Position numbers and translations under genes: made by a program. From contig NZ_CP141184.1 of the NCBI RefSeq assembly GCF_035609205.1, positions 434,001 through 498,000 of the forward strand: 64,000 nucleotides of DNA, written 5' to 3'. This DNA comes from Hymenobacter sp. GOD-10R (lineage in GTDB: Bacteria; Bacteroidota; Bacteroidia; Cytophagales; Hymenobacteraceae). The notes under the pieces were generated by a model that was not told the origin of the DNA, did not search any database, and saw nothing but the letters and a program-made list of their open reading frames with translations. Of this stretch, positions 53,674-63,348 are shown in pieces. The first letter of the stretch is position 1. Every line of letters begins with the position of its first letter.

Positions 53674-54274
53674 TTCTCAAATCGAAGCAAATTCTTTGGA
53701 AAGCCAGCTGGTGCAGGAAGATGCCCTGTTGCGCGGGCATTTTCGCCTTTCCTCCGGTCTGCACTCCGATACCTATGTGCAATGCGCCCGCTTCCTGCGT
53801 CGTCCCGACCTAGCTGCTCCAGCGGCGGCCACATTGGCTGAGCAGATTCGCGAAGCTGGTTTGCAGCCGGATACCGTTGTCGGCCCCGCCATGGGTGGCG
53901 TCGTGATTGGCTACGAGCTAGCTCGGCAGCTCGGCGTGCCCGGCATTTTCACCGAACGCGACGATACGGGGCAGATGACTCTGCGTCGGGGCTTCACGGT
54001 GCAGCCGGGCGAGCGAATTATTATTGCCGAAGACGTGGTGACTACGGGCAAGAGTACCAACGAGGTAGCTCGACTGTTGACCAGCCTCGGGGCAGAAATT
54101 TTGGCCGTCGCAAGTTTAATTGACCGCACGGGTGGGAAAGCTGAGTTAAGTTTTCCGAACTTTGCACTGCTGCCGGTAACGGCGGCCACCTACGCACCCG
54201 ATGATTGCCCGCTGTGTCGGGCAGGTATTCCGGTGGTGAAACCCGGCAGTCGGCCGGAGAAAGCGTTTTCTTAA
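53666..54274 (+). CDS. pyrE: Orotate phosphoribosyltransferase
   Basis: Converts orotate and PRPP to OMP (202 aa). PRPP-binding motif RIIIAEDVVTTGKSTNEVARLL; lysine/arginine-rich loop GIFTERDDTGQMTLRRGF; N-terminal HFRLSSGLHSDTYVQCARFL. The ATG at 53666 overlaps the end of pyrF by 8 nt, so the two are translationally coupled. An in-frame start at 53552 would lie well inside pyrF and is rejected. Confidence 0.95.
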   Translation: MPNSQIEANSLESQLVQEDALLRGHFRLSSGLHSDTYVQCARFLRRPDLAAPAAATLAEQIREAGLQPDTVVGPAMGGVVIGYELARQLGVPGIFTERDDTGQMTLRRGFTVQPGERIIIAEDVVTTGKSTNEVARLLTSLGAEILAVASLIDRTGGKAELSFPNFALLPVTAATYAPDDCPLCRAGIPVVKPGSRPEKAFS

Positions 54275-54384
54275 ACCTACCTAGCTTGCCGGCTGGGCAA
54301 GGCATTCCTGGTCTGTTCCCTGCACCGTATATACAAGGAGTGGGAAAACGAATTGGGAAATAGCAAACCTTACATCTTTTCCTT

Positions 54385-57300
54385 TTGGAAAACATACTTC
54401 GTTCTATTCAGCTGCTGCTCAAGCCCGGCGTTCACGACGGCGAAGGCCAGCGAGTAGCTGAGGCGGCCCGCCGCCATTTGGGTCTGCGCACCGGCCGGGT
54501 GCAAAGCACGGCCGTGTACTCAGTGCGCTACCCCGTTACGGACCAGCAACTGCGTGATTTCGCGACGCATTGCCTCCAAGATCCAGTGCTCCACGACGTA
54601 GCGCTGGATGAACTACGACACGAACCCACGTTCAAGAGTTACATCCTGGTAGCCAAGCTGCCCGGTGTAACCGACGACGAAGGCATATCGGCGCAGAACG
54701 CCCTAGGCGACTTCCTCAACCAGCCGCTCGACACGCATACGCAGCATATCTTTAGTAAGCGACTGTACTTTCTGGAGCAGGACCTGCCGGAGAGTAGTCT
54801 GCGCCGCTTGGCTGAGGAGCTGCTAGGTAACAAGCTCATTAACCGATTCGAAGTCGGCCCCATTTCCCAGATCCGCGACTACACGCCGCGCCCGGGTGGT
54901 GGGGCCGAGTCTATTACGAACCTGGTATCCTTGACCGGCCTCTCCGATGAGCAGCTTGTGCAGCTCTCGAAAGACAACCTGTACGCGCTGAACCTAGAGG
55001 AAATGCAGGCGGTGCGCGCCTACTATGCTAGCCCCGAAACGCAGCAGGAGCGCCAAGCCGCTAGCCTGCCCACCGACCCAACCGATTGCGAGTTGGAAAT
55101 CGTGGCGCAGACGTGGTCAGAGCACTGCAAGCACAAGGAGTTCAGCGCCGTTATCAAGTATAAGGACCTAGGTACGGGCGAGGAGAAGGAAATCGACTCC
55201 TTATTCAAAACCTACATCAAGAATGCCACCGCCGAAGTCGACCGCCAACTGCGGGCCAACGGCAACGATTGGTTGATCAAGGTGTTCAGCGACAACGCGG
55301 GTGCCGTGCGCATCAACCCCGAGTCGTTATTCGTGTGGAAGGTCGAGACGCACAACTCGCCGTCGGCTATCGACCCGTACGGCGGAGCTATTACCGGCAT
55401 CCTAGGAAACAATCGCGACCCGCTGGCTACCGGCATTGGCGGCGCGCAACTCCTCTTTAATACGAACGTGCTGTGCTTCGGCAACCCGGAGTTCAACGGC
55501 ACGCTGCTCACGAACCAGTTGCACCCGCGCCGCATCTTCGAAGGTGTGCGCAAGGGCATTGAAGACGGCGGCAACAAATCAGGTGTGCCGACGGTAAACG
55601 GCGCCATCATTTTCGATGACCGCTACGCCGGCAAGCCGCTAGTATACTGCGGCACCGGCGCCGTGATGCCGATGCAACTGGCCGGACTAGACTCTTGGGA
55701 GAAAAAGATTGATGCTGAGGACCGTATCATCATGGCTGGTGGCCGGGTGGGTAAAGACGGTATCCACGGCGCTACCTTTTCGAGTATTGAGCTAGACGAA
55801 ACGTCACCGGCTACGGCTGTGCAGATCGGCTCGCCGATTACGCAGAAGCTAGCTATGGATTTCCTGATGATCGCCACACGCCGTGGCCTCATCAAGTGCA
55901 GCACCGACAATGGCGCAGGCGGCTTGTCGTCCAGTATTGGCGAGCTAGCTACCATCAGCGGCGGCGCCGTGGTGGAGCTGGAGAAAGTACCGTTGAAATA
56001 TCCAGGGCTGCGGCCGTGGGAAATCTTCGTTTCGGAATCGCAAGAACGTTTCTCGCTGGCTGTAGAGCCTAGCAAGCTCGATGAGCTGATGGCCCTAGGT
56101 CGCGAGATGGAAGTGGAGTTGACCGACATCGGTTACTTCACTGCCGATGGCTTCCTCGATGTGCGCTTCGACGGTGCACCCGTGGCACACCTGAATATGG
56201 AGTTCCTGCATGACGGCGTGCCGCGCAAAATCCTTGAAGCCGAGTGGCAAGCGCCACAAGCCCAAGAGCCTCAACTTGCTGCTGACCTCGACTACACCGA
56301 CGTGCTAACGCGCCTGCTCGGCAGCCTAAATATCTGCTCGCGTGAGTCAGTGATTCGGCAGTACGACCACGAGGTGAAAGGCCGTACTATCATCAAGCCT
56401 TTGATGGGTGCGACTGGCCAAGCGCCGCAAGATGCCGCCGTGGTGCGCTTCAACTTCGAAAGCTGGGAAGGCGTGGCCGTGAGCAACGGCATCCTGCCCC
56501 GCTTCGGCGACCTAGATGCGTATCATATGTCGGCCGGCACTTTTGATGAAGCCGTGCGGCAGATCATTTCGGTGGGAGGGAAGCTGCCCAACCTAGCTCC
56601 CGGCGACAACATCTTCTGGTCGGTGAACGACAACTTCTGTGTTCCCGATTCAGTCTATGACCCCACCAGCAACCCCGATGGTAAGCAGAAGCTAGCTAAG
56701 CTGGTACGTATGTGCGAGGCCCTGCGCGACGCCACCGCGGCGTACTGCATCCCGCTCACCAGCGGCAAGGACAGCATGAAGAACGACTTCAAAGCGGACG
56801 GCGTGAAAATATCGGTGCCCCCGACGGTGCTATATTCCATGACCGCCAAGATTGAAGACGTGCGCCACACCATCACCTCCGACTTCAAGCAAGCCGACGA
56901 CGTGGTGTACCTGCTGGGCGAGACCTATGACGAGCTAGGTGGCTCGGAGTTCTACCAGCTGTTCGGCGAGCTAGGTGCCAACGTGCCCCAGGTTCGTTTC
57001 GAGCAAGCCAAAGAACTCTACACGCTCATGGGCCAGGCTAATGATCAAGGCCTCATCCAATCGTGCCACGACCTAAGCGACGGCGGTCTAGCTGTGGCGC
57101 TAGCTGAAGCGACGTTTGGCTACGGCTTCGGCGCTGAGGTGGAGCTGAAAGGCGAGCTGAGCCTAGCGGCGCAACTGTTCTCGGAGTCGCACTCGCGCTT
57201 CGTGGCTACGGTGGCGCCGGAAGATGTAGTGGCCTTCGAGCAACATTTTGGCGCTCGGGTTACTCGCCTCGGTGTGGTAACGGCGGACGGCCAGTTGACG

Positions 57301-57447
57301 GTGCGGCACGCGGGGCAGACGGTTATCTCAGCCACTACTGCTGACCTGCGGGACAAGTGGTCGAATGGCCCGGTGAATCAAGTGATTGGCTTAGGGCATG
57401 ATGCTCTGCGCAACGTGAACGAAAGCTCAACCGGAGGTCTGGGTTAA
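54385..57447 (+). CDS. purL: Phosphoribosylformylglycinamidine synthase, synthetase subunit (PurL without glutaminase domain)
   Basis: Fourth step of purine synthesis (1020 aa): FGAR to FGAM. Large-PurL layout with an N-terminal PurS-like region (about 1-165) and two AIRS-like halves: QTWSEHCKHKEFSA, VKVETHNSPSAIDPYGGAITG, IGGAQLLFNTNVLCFG, NGAGGLSSSIGELA, PLTSGKDSMKND and SCHDLSDGGLAVALAEA. E. coli PurL continues into a glutaminase domain to about 1295 aa; here that domain is the separate next gene. No ATG is available at the start, so TTG at 54385 is used. Confidence 0.94.
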   Translation: MENILRSIQLLLKPGVHDGEGQRVAEAARRHLGLRTGRVQSTAVYSVRYPVTDQQLRDFATHCLQDPVLHDVALDELRHEPTFKSYILVAKLPGVTDDEGISAQNALGDFLNQPLDTHTQHIFSKRLYFLEQDLPESSLRRLAEELLGNKLINRFEVGPISQIRDYTPRPGGGAESITNLVSLTGLSDEQLVQLSKDNLYALNLEEMQAVRAYYASPETQQERQAASLPTDPTDCELEIVAQTWSEHCKHKEFSAVIKYKDLGTGEEKEIDSLFKTYIKNATAEVDRQLRANGNDWLIKVFSDNAGAVRINPESLFVWKVETHNSPSAIDPYGGAITGILGNNRDPLATGIGGAQLLFNTNVLCFGNPEFNGTLLTNQLHPRRIFEGVRKGIEDGGNKSGVPTVNGAIIFDDRYAGKPLVYCGTGAVMPMQLAGLDSWEKKIDAEDRIIMAGGRVGKDGIHGATFSSIELDETSPATAVQIGSPITQKLAMDFLMIATRRGLIKCSTDNGAGGLSSSIGELATISGGAVVELEKVPLKYPGLRPWEIFVSESQERFSLAVEPSKLDELMALGREMEVELTDIGYFTADGFLDVRFDGAPVAHLNMEFLHDGVPRKILEAEWQAPQAQEPQLAADLDYTDVLTRLLGSLNICSRESVIRQYDHEVKGRTIIKPLMGATGQAPQDAAVVRFNFESWEGVAVSNGILPRFGDLDAYHMSAGTFDEAVRQIISVGGKLPNLAPGDNIFWSVNDNFCVPDSVYDPTSNPDGKQKLAKLVRMCEALRDATAAYCIPLTSGKDSMKNDFKADGVKISVPPTVLYSMTAKIEDVRHTITSDFKQADDVVYLLGETYDELGGSEFYQLFGELGANVPQVRFEQAKELYTLMGQANDQGLIQSCHDLSDGGLAVALAEATFGYGFGAEVELKGELSLAAQLFSESHSRFVATVAPEDVVAFEQHFGARVTRLGVVTADGQLTVRHAGQTVISATTADLRDKWSNGPVNQVIGLGHDALRNVNESSTGGLG

Positions 57448-57486
57448 AACGCATAAACGGCGCTCAAGCTTAGCGCTTCGAAAAAT

Positions 57487-58344
57487 ATGGTTCAAGCACT
57501 CATTTTAACAGGTTTCGGCATCAACTGCGAAGAGGAATTCGCGGCGGCCTACCGCTTGGCGGGTGCTGAGGCGACGATCGTGCACCTGAACCAGGTGCTG
57601 CTCGGGCATGTCAGCATCCACGATTACGACATCCTGAACTTCCCCGGCGGCTTTAGCTTCGGCGACGACCTAGGTTCAGGCGTGGTGCTTGCCAACAAGC
57701 TGCGCTACCGCCAAACGCCTAGCGGCCGCACGCTGCTTGATGATATCAAGGAGTTCATCGCCAATGGCAAATTCGTGATGGGCATTTGCAACGGCTTCCA
57801 AGTGCTGGTGAAGCTAGGTCTGCTCCCAAATCTGAGCGGTAACGTGACGCCCGAAGTGACGCTCACGCACAACGCCTCGGGTCGCTACGAAGACCGTTGG
57901 GTGCGCCTGAAGGTAAACCCGAACTCGCGTACACCTTTCCTGAAAGGCATCGAGACGATGGAAGTGCCGGTGCGCCACGGCGAAGGTCGCTTGGTTATCT
58001 CCGGCGCCGACACCCTAGCCCAGATTCAGGACAAAGCCCTGAACTGCCTCACTTACATCGGTTTTGATGATTCGCCGACCGATGTGTACCCGCATAATCC
58101 CAACGGTGCCGACCTGAACTGCGCTGGCCTGACCGACCCAACCGGCCAGGTATTCGGGCTAATGCCGCACCCGGAGGCGTTCCTTTCCCTGTACAACCAC
58201 CCCGATTGGGCTCGGCGCAAGCGTCTGAACCGCAGCATCAGCGAGGAAGGCGACGGTCTGAAGCTGTTCCGCAACATTGTGGAGCACGTGCAAGGCCAGC
58301 GCACCGAAGTTGTATCCCAAGAAATAGGTCAGTTATCCTCTTAA
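57487..58344 (+). CDS. purQ: Phosphoribosylformylglycinamidine synthase, glutaminase subunit
   Basis: Class I glutamine amidotransferase (285 aa) supplying ammonia to PurL. ILNFPGGFSFGDDLGSGVVLAN, nucleophile elbow FVMGICNGFQVLVKLGLLP and catalytic His-Glu in GLMPHPEAFLSLYNH. Begins 39 bp after purL with its own ATG. It is nearer in sequence and length to the glutaminase domain of large PurL than to the roughly 225-aa PurQ of Gram-positives, so the pair looks like a split large PurL. Confidence 0.93.
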   Translation: MVQALILTGFGINCEEEFAAAYRLAGAEATIVHLNQVLLGHVSIHDYDILNFPGGFSFGDDLGSGVVLANKLRYRQTPSGRTLLDDIKEFIANGKFVMGICNGFQVLVKLGLLPNLSGNVTPEVTLTHNASGRYEDRWVRLKVNPNSRTPFLKGIETMEVPVRHGEGRLVISGADTLAQIQDKALNCLTYIGFDDSPTDVYPHNPNGADLNCAGLTDPTGQVFGLMPHPEAFLSLYNHPDWARRKRLNRSISEEGDGLKLFRNIVEHVQGQRTEVVSQEIGQLSS

Positions 58345-58389
58345 TACCCCTGTAACCCGCTGGCCCAACCCCGACTGACTACCGCCCAC

Positions 58390-59316
58390 ATGAACACCCT
58401 CAACCAGTTCGACACCCCTCAGCTTCAACTCCTGCACCGCGGCAAAGTTCGCGATTCGTTCCGCGCCCCCAACGGCGAGCGTATCATCGTCGTAACCGAC
58501 CGTCTGTCGGCTTTCGATTCGGTGCTGGAAACGCCGATAGCGCACAAAGGTGCCGTGCTCAATGGTTTAGCTAACTTCTGGTTTGAGAAAACCAAGGACA
58601 TCATCCCCAACCACGTAATTGAGCTAGTGGATGCCAACGCCATGCTGGTGAAAGAGGCCGAGCCGATTCGGGTGGAAATGGTGGTGCGGGCGTACCTCAC
58701 CGGCTCGATGTGGCGCGGCTACCAAGCCGGTCAGCGCACCTTCTCCGGCGTGACGGTGCCCGACGGCATGACCAAGCACCAGCCCTTCCCCGAGTTCATC
58801 CTGACGCCTACTACCAAAGAGGAATCGGACCGCGAAATCACGCCTGAAAACCTGGTAAGCGAAGGCTGGGTAAGCCAGGAGCTGTACGACCAAATGGCTG
58901 TGAAGGCCCTAGCCCTCTTCAAAGTTGGCTCGAACCTGCTGAAGGAGAAAGGCATCATCCTGGTCGATACCAAGTATGAGTTTGGCTTGCTCAATGGCGA
59001 GCTGATCCTGATTGACGAAATTCATACTCCCGATTCGTCGCGCTTCTGGTCGGCCGAAGACTACGCCAAGAACCCCGAGACCGCCGAGCAGATGGACAAG
59101 GAGTACGTGCGGCAGTGGCTGATTGCCAACAAGCAAGACGGCAAATACCCCCGCGCCCTCACGCCGGAAGTTTCGGCCGAAGCTAGCCGCCGCTACCTCG
59201 ACATCTACGAGCGCATCGTGGGCAGCCCGCTCCCGACCGGCTCCGAGCAGACAACTGACGTAACTGCTCGCCTCGTGGGCAATCTGGTGCGTGCTGGCTT
59301 GATGACGCCGAACTAG
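58390..59316 (+). CDS. purC: Phosphoribosylaminoimidazole-succinocarboxamide synthase
   Basis: SAICAR synthetase (308 aa), joining CAIR and aspartate with ATP. LLHRGKVRDSF, IIVVTDRLSAFDSVLETPIAHKGAVLNGLANFWF, EMVVRAYLTGSMWRGYQAGQRTFSGV, VDTKYEFGLLNGELILIDEIHTPDSSRFW. This is the eukaryote-like longer form frequent in Bacteroidota. Same strand as the other pur genes, 45 bp after purQ. Confidence 0.95.
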   Translation: MNTLNQFDTPQLQLLHRGKVRDSFRAPNGERIIVVTDRLSAFDSVLETPIAHKGAVLNGLANFWFEKTKDIIPNHVIELVDANAMLVKEAEPIRVEMVVRAYLTGSMWRGYQAGQRTFSGVTVPDGMTKHQPFPEFILTPTTKEESDREITPENLVSEGWVSQELYDQMAVKALALFKVGSNLLKEKGIILVDTKYEFGLLNGELILIDEIHTPDSSRFWSAEDYAKNPETAEQMDKEYVRQWLIANKQDGKYPRALTPEVSAEASRRYLDIYERIVGSPLPTGSEQTTDVTARLVGNLVRAGLMTPN

Positions 59317-59317
59317 C

Positions 59318-59455
59318 CATGAACCTGAACTCGTCAGTAATCACGCCGGTTGGTATGCCGAGCCTAATGGTAGTTCGCCCGAACAACTATCGACAGAGAT
59401 TGCTGGCATCAAAGCGAAGTTATGTGCTGCGAATGCTGAGTTTAAGGTGTTGTAA
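59318..59455 (+). pseudogene. Possible C-terminal gene remnant after purC
   Basis: The frame ending at TAA 59453-59455 reads HEPELVSNHAGWYAEPNGSS then PEQLSTEIAGIKAKLCAANA and EFKVL. It has protein-like composition, but its only upstream extension runs into purC in another frame. It could be a decayed gene end or chance. No family recognised. Confidence 0.2.
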
Positions 59456-59472
59456 ATAGCCTAGGTACGCCA

Positions 59473-59856
59473 ATGGAGACATCTAATCCACAACAACTTG
59501 TTGAAACTTATATCGAGGCCTACAACCGCTTCGATGTAGATGGGATGGTGCGCCATCTACACGACGATGTGGTGTTCAAGAATGTTTCTAACGGTGAAGT
59601 AACCCTAGCTACGAAGGGGAAAGAAGCCTTCCAGCAACAGGCTGAGCAAGCCAAACAATATTTCTCTCATCGGGAGCAGCACGTTACTAACTGGCAGAAA
59701 GCTGACAGCCAAATAGAAGTGCTGATTGACTACATCGGAGTAGCAGCCACTGAGTTTCCTAACGGTTTAAAACCTGGTGATACTCTACGCCTGCAAGGCA
59801 AATCTATTTTCCAGTTCGCCGACGGTAAGATCGTTTCCATCGAAGACATTAGTTAA
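59473..59856 (+). CDS. NTF2-like (SnoaL-type) protein within the purine gene run
   Basis: Protein of 127 aa with a SnoaL/NTF2 fold pattern: LVETYIEAYNRFDVDGMVRHLHDDVVFKNVSNG, VLIDYIGVAATEFPNGLKPGDTLRLQGKSIFQFADGKIVSIEDIS. Such proteins act as isomerases, cyclases or ligand carriers; no specific role is evident. It sits between purC and purD on the same strand but has no known purine function. Confidence 0.82.
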   Translation: METSNPQQLVETYIEAYNRFDVDGMVRHLHDDVVFKNVSNGEVTLATKGKEAFQQQAEQAKQYFSHREQHVTNWQKADSQIEVLIDYIGVAATEFPNGLKPGDTLRLQGKSIFQFADGKIVSIEDIS

Positions 59857-59885
59857 GACACGTCGCACGCTCAAGCATTATTCTC

Positions 59886-61166
59886 TTGACCACCCCCAAA
59901 AATATCGTTCTCCTCGGCTCTGGTGCCCGCGAACACGCCTTAGCTTGCAAGCTGACGCGCGACGGCGGTACCGTGCACGTGATACCCGGCAACGCCGGCA
60001 TTCCCGGCAGCAACCCTAGCATCAGCGCCACCGACTTCCCGGCCATCCAGCAATTCTGTGAAGCCAATGACGTAAAGCTGATTGTAGTAGGGCCGGAAGC
60101 TCCTTTAGCAGCTGGCGTTGTGGATTTCTTTGCCGGGACGGACATTAAAGTGTTTGGTCCTGACAAGCGCGGCGCGGTGCTGGAAAGCTCCAAAATCTGG
60201 TCGAAAGAATTTATGCGCCGCCACGGCGTAGCTACAGCACAAGCTTGGCAGTACCGCAGCGACCAAATAGAGGAGGCACGAACTAAAGCTGCCGAGCTAG
60301 GTGGACACGTGGTTGTGAAATACGATGGCCTAGCTGCCGGCAAAGGCGTGTACGTGTGCTCGTCGGTAGAGGAAGCAGAAGAGGCCTTGCGCGATTTACA
60401 AGCCCAGCACACCGGCTGGTTTTCATTTTTGCTCGAAGAAAAGCTAAGTGGCCCCGAAATCAGCATTATCGGCATCACCGATGGTGTTGCGATTCGGTTG
60501 TTGGCGACTTCACAAGATCACAAGCAGCTGTTAGCTGGCGACCAAGGTCCGAATACAGGTGGCATGGGCGCTTACTGTCCTGTGCCGTTTGCCAATGATA
60601 ACGTGCTAGCTGCCATTCGCACCAATATTGTTGATCCTACGCTTCGTGGTCTTCAGAATGAGCCTTTTGATTTTAAGGGTTTCATTTATTTCGGCATCAT
60701 GCTCACCCCGAATGGGCCGAAGCTGCTAGAATACAATGTGCGCCTCGGTGACCCTGAGGCAGAAGTATTGTTGCCTGCCATGGCCAGCAGTCTGTTAGAG
60801 CTAATTGAAGCGACTTTGGAAGGTACCTTGAATCAAACGGTGGTGCGCCAAAAACCTGGCTACTTCGTGGGAGTCGTGCTGGCTTCTGGTGGTTATCCGG
60901 CTTCTGGCTTCCCCACTGGCTTTCCCATCAAAGGGCTCAACGAGCTGCACCCTAGCACACTAGTCTACCATGGTGCCACGCGGCAACAAGATGGCCAGTT
61001 GGTGACCAATGGGGGACGCGTGCTGGTGCTGGCGTCTCACGGAAATGATTTGGAGGCCGCCATCCAGCGCGTGTACGATGAGTGCGCCTTGGTTTCCTTC
61101 CAGGACATGTACTACCGTACCGATATCGGTCGACGGCCCACATCTAGCTTAACCAATGCCTACTAA
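59886..61166 (+). CDS. purD: Phosphoribosylamine--glycine ligase
   Basis: GAR synthetase (426 aa), second step of purine synthesis, ATP-grasp fold. IVLLGSGAREHALACKL at the N-terminus, LIVVGPEAPLAAGVVDFF, VVKYDGLAAGKGVYVC, DHKQLLAGDQGPNTGGMGAYCP and LEYNVRLGDPEAEVLLP. No ATG fits; TTG at 59886 is the likely start. Its end overlaps purN by 11 nt. Confidence 0.94.
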   Translation: MTTPKNIVLLGSGAREHALACKLTRDGGTVHVIPGNAGIPGSNPSISATDFPAIQQFCEANDVKLIVVGPEAPLAAGVVDFFAGTDIKVFGPDKRGAVLESSKIWSKEFMRRHGVATAQAWQYRSDQIEEARTKAAELGGHVVVKYDGLAAGKGVYVCSSVEEAEEALRDLQAQHTGWFSFLLEEKLSGPEISIIGITDGVAIRLLATSQDHKQLLAGDQGPNTGGMGAYCPVPFANDNVLAAIRTNIVDPTLRGLQNEPFDFKGFIYFGIMLTPNGPKLLEYNVRLGDPEAEVLLPAMASSLLELIEATLEGTLNQTVVRQKPGYFVGVVLASGGYPASGFPTGFPIKGLNELHPSTLVYHGATRQQDGQLVTNGGRVLVLASHGNDLEAAIQRVYDECALVSFQDMYYRTDIGRRPTSSLTNAY

Positions 61167-61824
61167 CGCCCCTACAGATCGTAAGCAGCGGCTCGCCATT
61201 CTGCTGTCAGGAAGGGGCTCCAATATGGTGGCCTTAGTGAAAGCTGTACAAAATGGTGTGCTACGCGAACTTGCGGAGGTAGCCGTGGTGTTCAGCAACC
61301 ATCCGGAGGCGCCGGGTCTGGCTACAGCAGCAGACCTAGGTTGCCCAACGGCTAGCTTGTCGTCGCAAGGAAGAAAGCGAGTGGCATTTGATGCGGATGT
61401 GGTCGAATTGTTGCGGGGATATCAGCCTGATTATCTGATACTCGCTGGTTATATGCGTATCTTGTCACCTGTCTTTATCCGCGCGTTTGCCGGGCGTATC
61501 CTCAACATCCACCCGGCCGATACGCACCAGCACCAAGGTTTGCACGCCTACGAATGGGCTTTTGAGAACCAATTGCCCGAAACCAAAATTACCGTTCATC
61601 TCGTGGACGAAGGCCTCGACACCGGTCCAGTGCTGGCTCAGCGTTCCGTCGATTTGCGCGGCGCAAATACATTGGCAGAGGTAGAACGCCGCGGTCTAGC
61701 CGTGGAACACGAACTGTATGCCGAAACTCTGGCCCGTCTGATTACCGGGCAGCTTCCTTCTCAAACAACTCCCGGCCCCCAGGTATCTGTAGCGGAAAAC
61801 TGGCAACCGGCAACTGATAACTGA
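61156..61824 (+). CDS. purN: Phosphoribosylglycinamide formyltransferase
   Basis: Transfers formyl from 10-formyl-THF to GAR (222 aa). LAILLSGRGSNMVALVKA, YLILAGYMRILSPVFIRAFAGRILNIHPA (catalytic Asn-His), HQGLHAYEWAFEN and VHLVDEGLDTGPVLAQRSV (catalytic Asp). The usual substrate-loop sequence LLPKYPG is altered to ADTHQHQG after NIHPA, an odd replacement. Overlaps purD by 11 nt; purF begins 1 nt after its stop. Confidence 0.9.
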   Translation: MPTNAPTDRKQRLAILLSGRGSNMVALVKAVQNGVLRELAEVAVVFSNHPEAPGLATAADLGCPTASLSSQGRKRVAFDADVVELLRGYQPDYLILAGYMRILSPVFIRAFAGRILNIHPADTHQHQGLHAYEWAFENQLPETKITVHLVDEGLDTGPVLAQRSVDLRGANTLAEVERRGLAVEHELYAETLARLITGQLPSQTTPGPQVSVAENWQPATDN

Positions 61825-61825
61825 T

Positions 61826-63331
61826 ATGTGCGGAATTGTTGGTTTCTACGGTCCTGATGACGTCGTTCATGATATCGTGTTCGGCCTCACGGCCTTGCAG
61901 CACCGCGGGCAGGATGCCGCCGGCATCGCCACGTTCAACGGCAACTTTCACCTGCACAAGGGCAATGGACTCGTCAACGACGTGTTCAAGCCCAAGCACG
62001 TGAAGAAACTAAAGGGCAACATCGGCATCGGGCACGTGCGCTATACCACGCAGGGCTCCAACGACGCCGACCTAGCTCAGCCGTTCACCACCAGCTACCC
62101 GTTTGGGCTGGCAATGGTGCACAACGGCAACGTCATCAACTTCCGAGATGCGGCTAAGCGCCTGCACGAGAAGTACCACGTGTTGCCTAAAACGAGCAAT
62201 GACTTGGAGCTCATCATGTACACCTTCGCCTCGGAGCTGCGCATCAAAGACCTCGACCACCTCTCTGTTGTCGACATCTTCGATGCCGTTGAGACGACGC
62301 AAGAACTGGTGAAAGGTGCTTACGCGACCATCACCATGATTGCAGGCCACGGTTTGCTTGCCTTCAATGACCCCAATGGTATTCGTCCGCTGGTGCTCGG
62401 GCGTCGTGATACCCCTGATGGGCCGATCTACGCCTTTGCTTCTGAGTCCACTTGCTTCGACTACCTAGGGTTTGAGTTCATCAAAAACGTGGGACCGGGA
62501 CAGGCAGTGTTCATCGACAAGAACTTCCAGGTTCACTACAAGAACCCGTACAATTTGCCAAAGGCGTTTTGCGTATTTGAGCATATCTACTTTGCCCGCG
62601 AAGACTCTACCATTCACGGGCGCTTAGTGGCTCGTGAGCGGGTACGGCTGGGTAAGATGCTAGGCCGTAAAGTATTGGAAGCGGGGCTAGAGCCAGATAT
62701 GGTGATTGACGTGCCATCTTCCGGCTACTTTGCTGCCTCTGGGCTTGCTGAAGCTATTGGCGTTCCGTATCGCCGCGCGATGGTGAAGAACAACCATATG
62801 GGTCGTTCGTTTATCGTGAGCAGCCAAGCTGGGCGCGAAGACATCGTGAAGAAAAAGCTCAACCCCATTCGGGCGTTTGTGGAAGGTAAGAAGATAGCTG
62901 TGGTCGACGACAGCATCGTGCGCGGCACTACTTCCCGGCGCATTGTGCGAATTCTGCGTGAAGCTGGTGCGAAGGAAGTTTACTTTATTTCTTCCGCTCC
63001 GCCCATTGTGAGTCCCTGCATCTACGGCATCGATATGGCCATGAGCACGGATCTGATTGCCGCTAACCACACAGATGAGGAGATCTGCCAGTTCATTGGC
63101 GCTGACCGAGTTATCTACCAAACTTTGGAAGACTTGCAAGAGTTGTTCAGTGAGGAGCGCGGCCATGGCGGCAGTTGCTTCGCCTGCTTCTCCGGTAAGT
63201 ATCCGACCGGTGATGTGAGCCGCTACCTGCGTCACATTCAAGAAGAGCGCGAAAGCCACCGCAGCAAGAAAGACCGCGAAGAGGCGAAGACGTCTGTTAG
63301 CGCCAAAGCACCTGCTGCAACGGAACACTAA
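61826..63331 (+). CDS. purF: Amidophosphoribosyltransferase
   Basis: First committed step of purine synthesis (501 aa). The N-terminal nucleophile is Cys2 (MCGIVGFYG), exposed after Met removal, without a propeptide. Glutaminase features: LQHRGQDAAGIAT, GIGHVRYTTQGSN, MVHNGNVINF. Phosphoribosyltransferase part: PRPP motif IAVVDDSIVRGTTSRRIV. A conserved-looking CFACFSGKYP segment is near the C-terminus. Coupled to purN. Confidence 0.95.
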   Translation: MCGIVGFYGPDDVVHDIVFGLTALQHRGQDAAGIATFNGNFHLHKGNGLVNDVFKPKHVKKLKGNIGIGHVRYTTQGSNDADLAQPFTTSYPFGLAMVHNGNVINFRDAAKRLHEKYHVLPKTSNDLELIMYTFASELRIKDLDHLSVVDIFDAVETTQELVKGAYATITMIAGHGLLAFNDPNGIRPLVLGRRDTPDGPIYAFASESTCFDYLGFEFIKNVGPGQAVFIDKNFQVHYKNPYNLPKAFCVFEHIYFAREDSTIHGRLVARERVRLGKMLGRKVLEAGLEPDMVIDVPSSGYFAASGLAEAIGVPYRRAMVKNNHMGRSFIVSSQAGREDIVKKKLNPIRAFVEGKKIAVVDDSIVRGTTSRRIVRILREAGAKEVYFISSAPPIVSPCIYGIDMAMSTDLIAANHTDEEICQFIGADRVIYQTLEDLQELFSEERGHGGSCFACFSGKYPTGDVSRYLRHIQEERESHRSKKDREEAKTSVSAKAPAATEH

Positions 63332-63348
63332 TTTTAAACCAACCTAGC

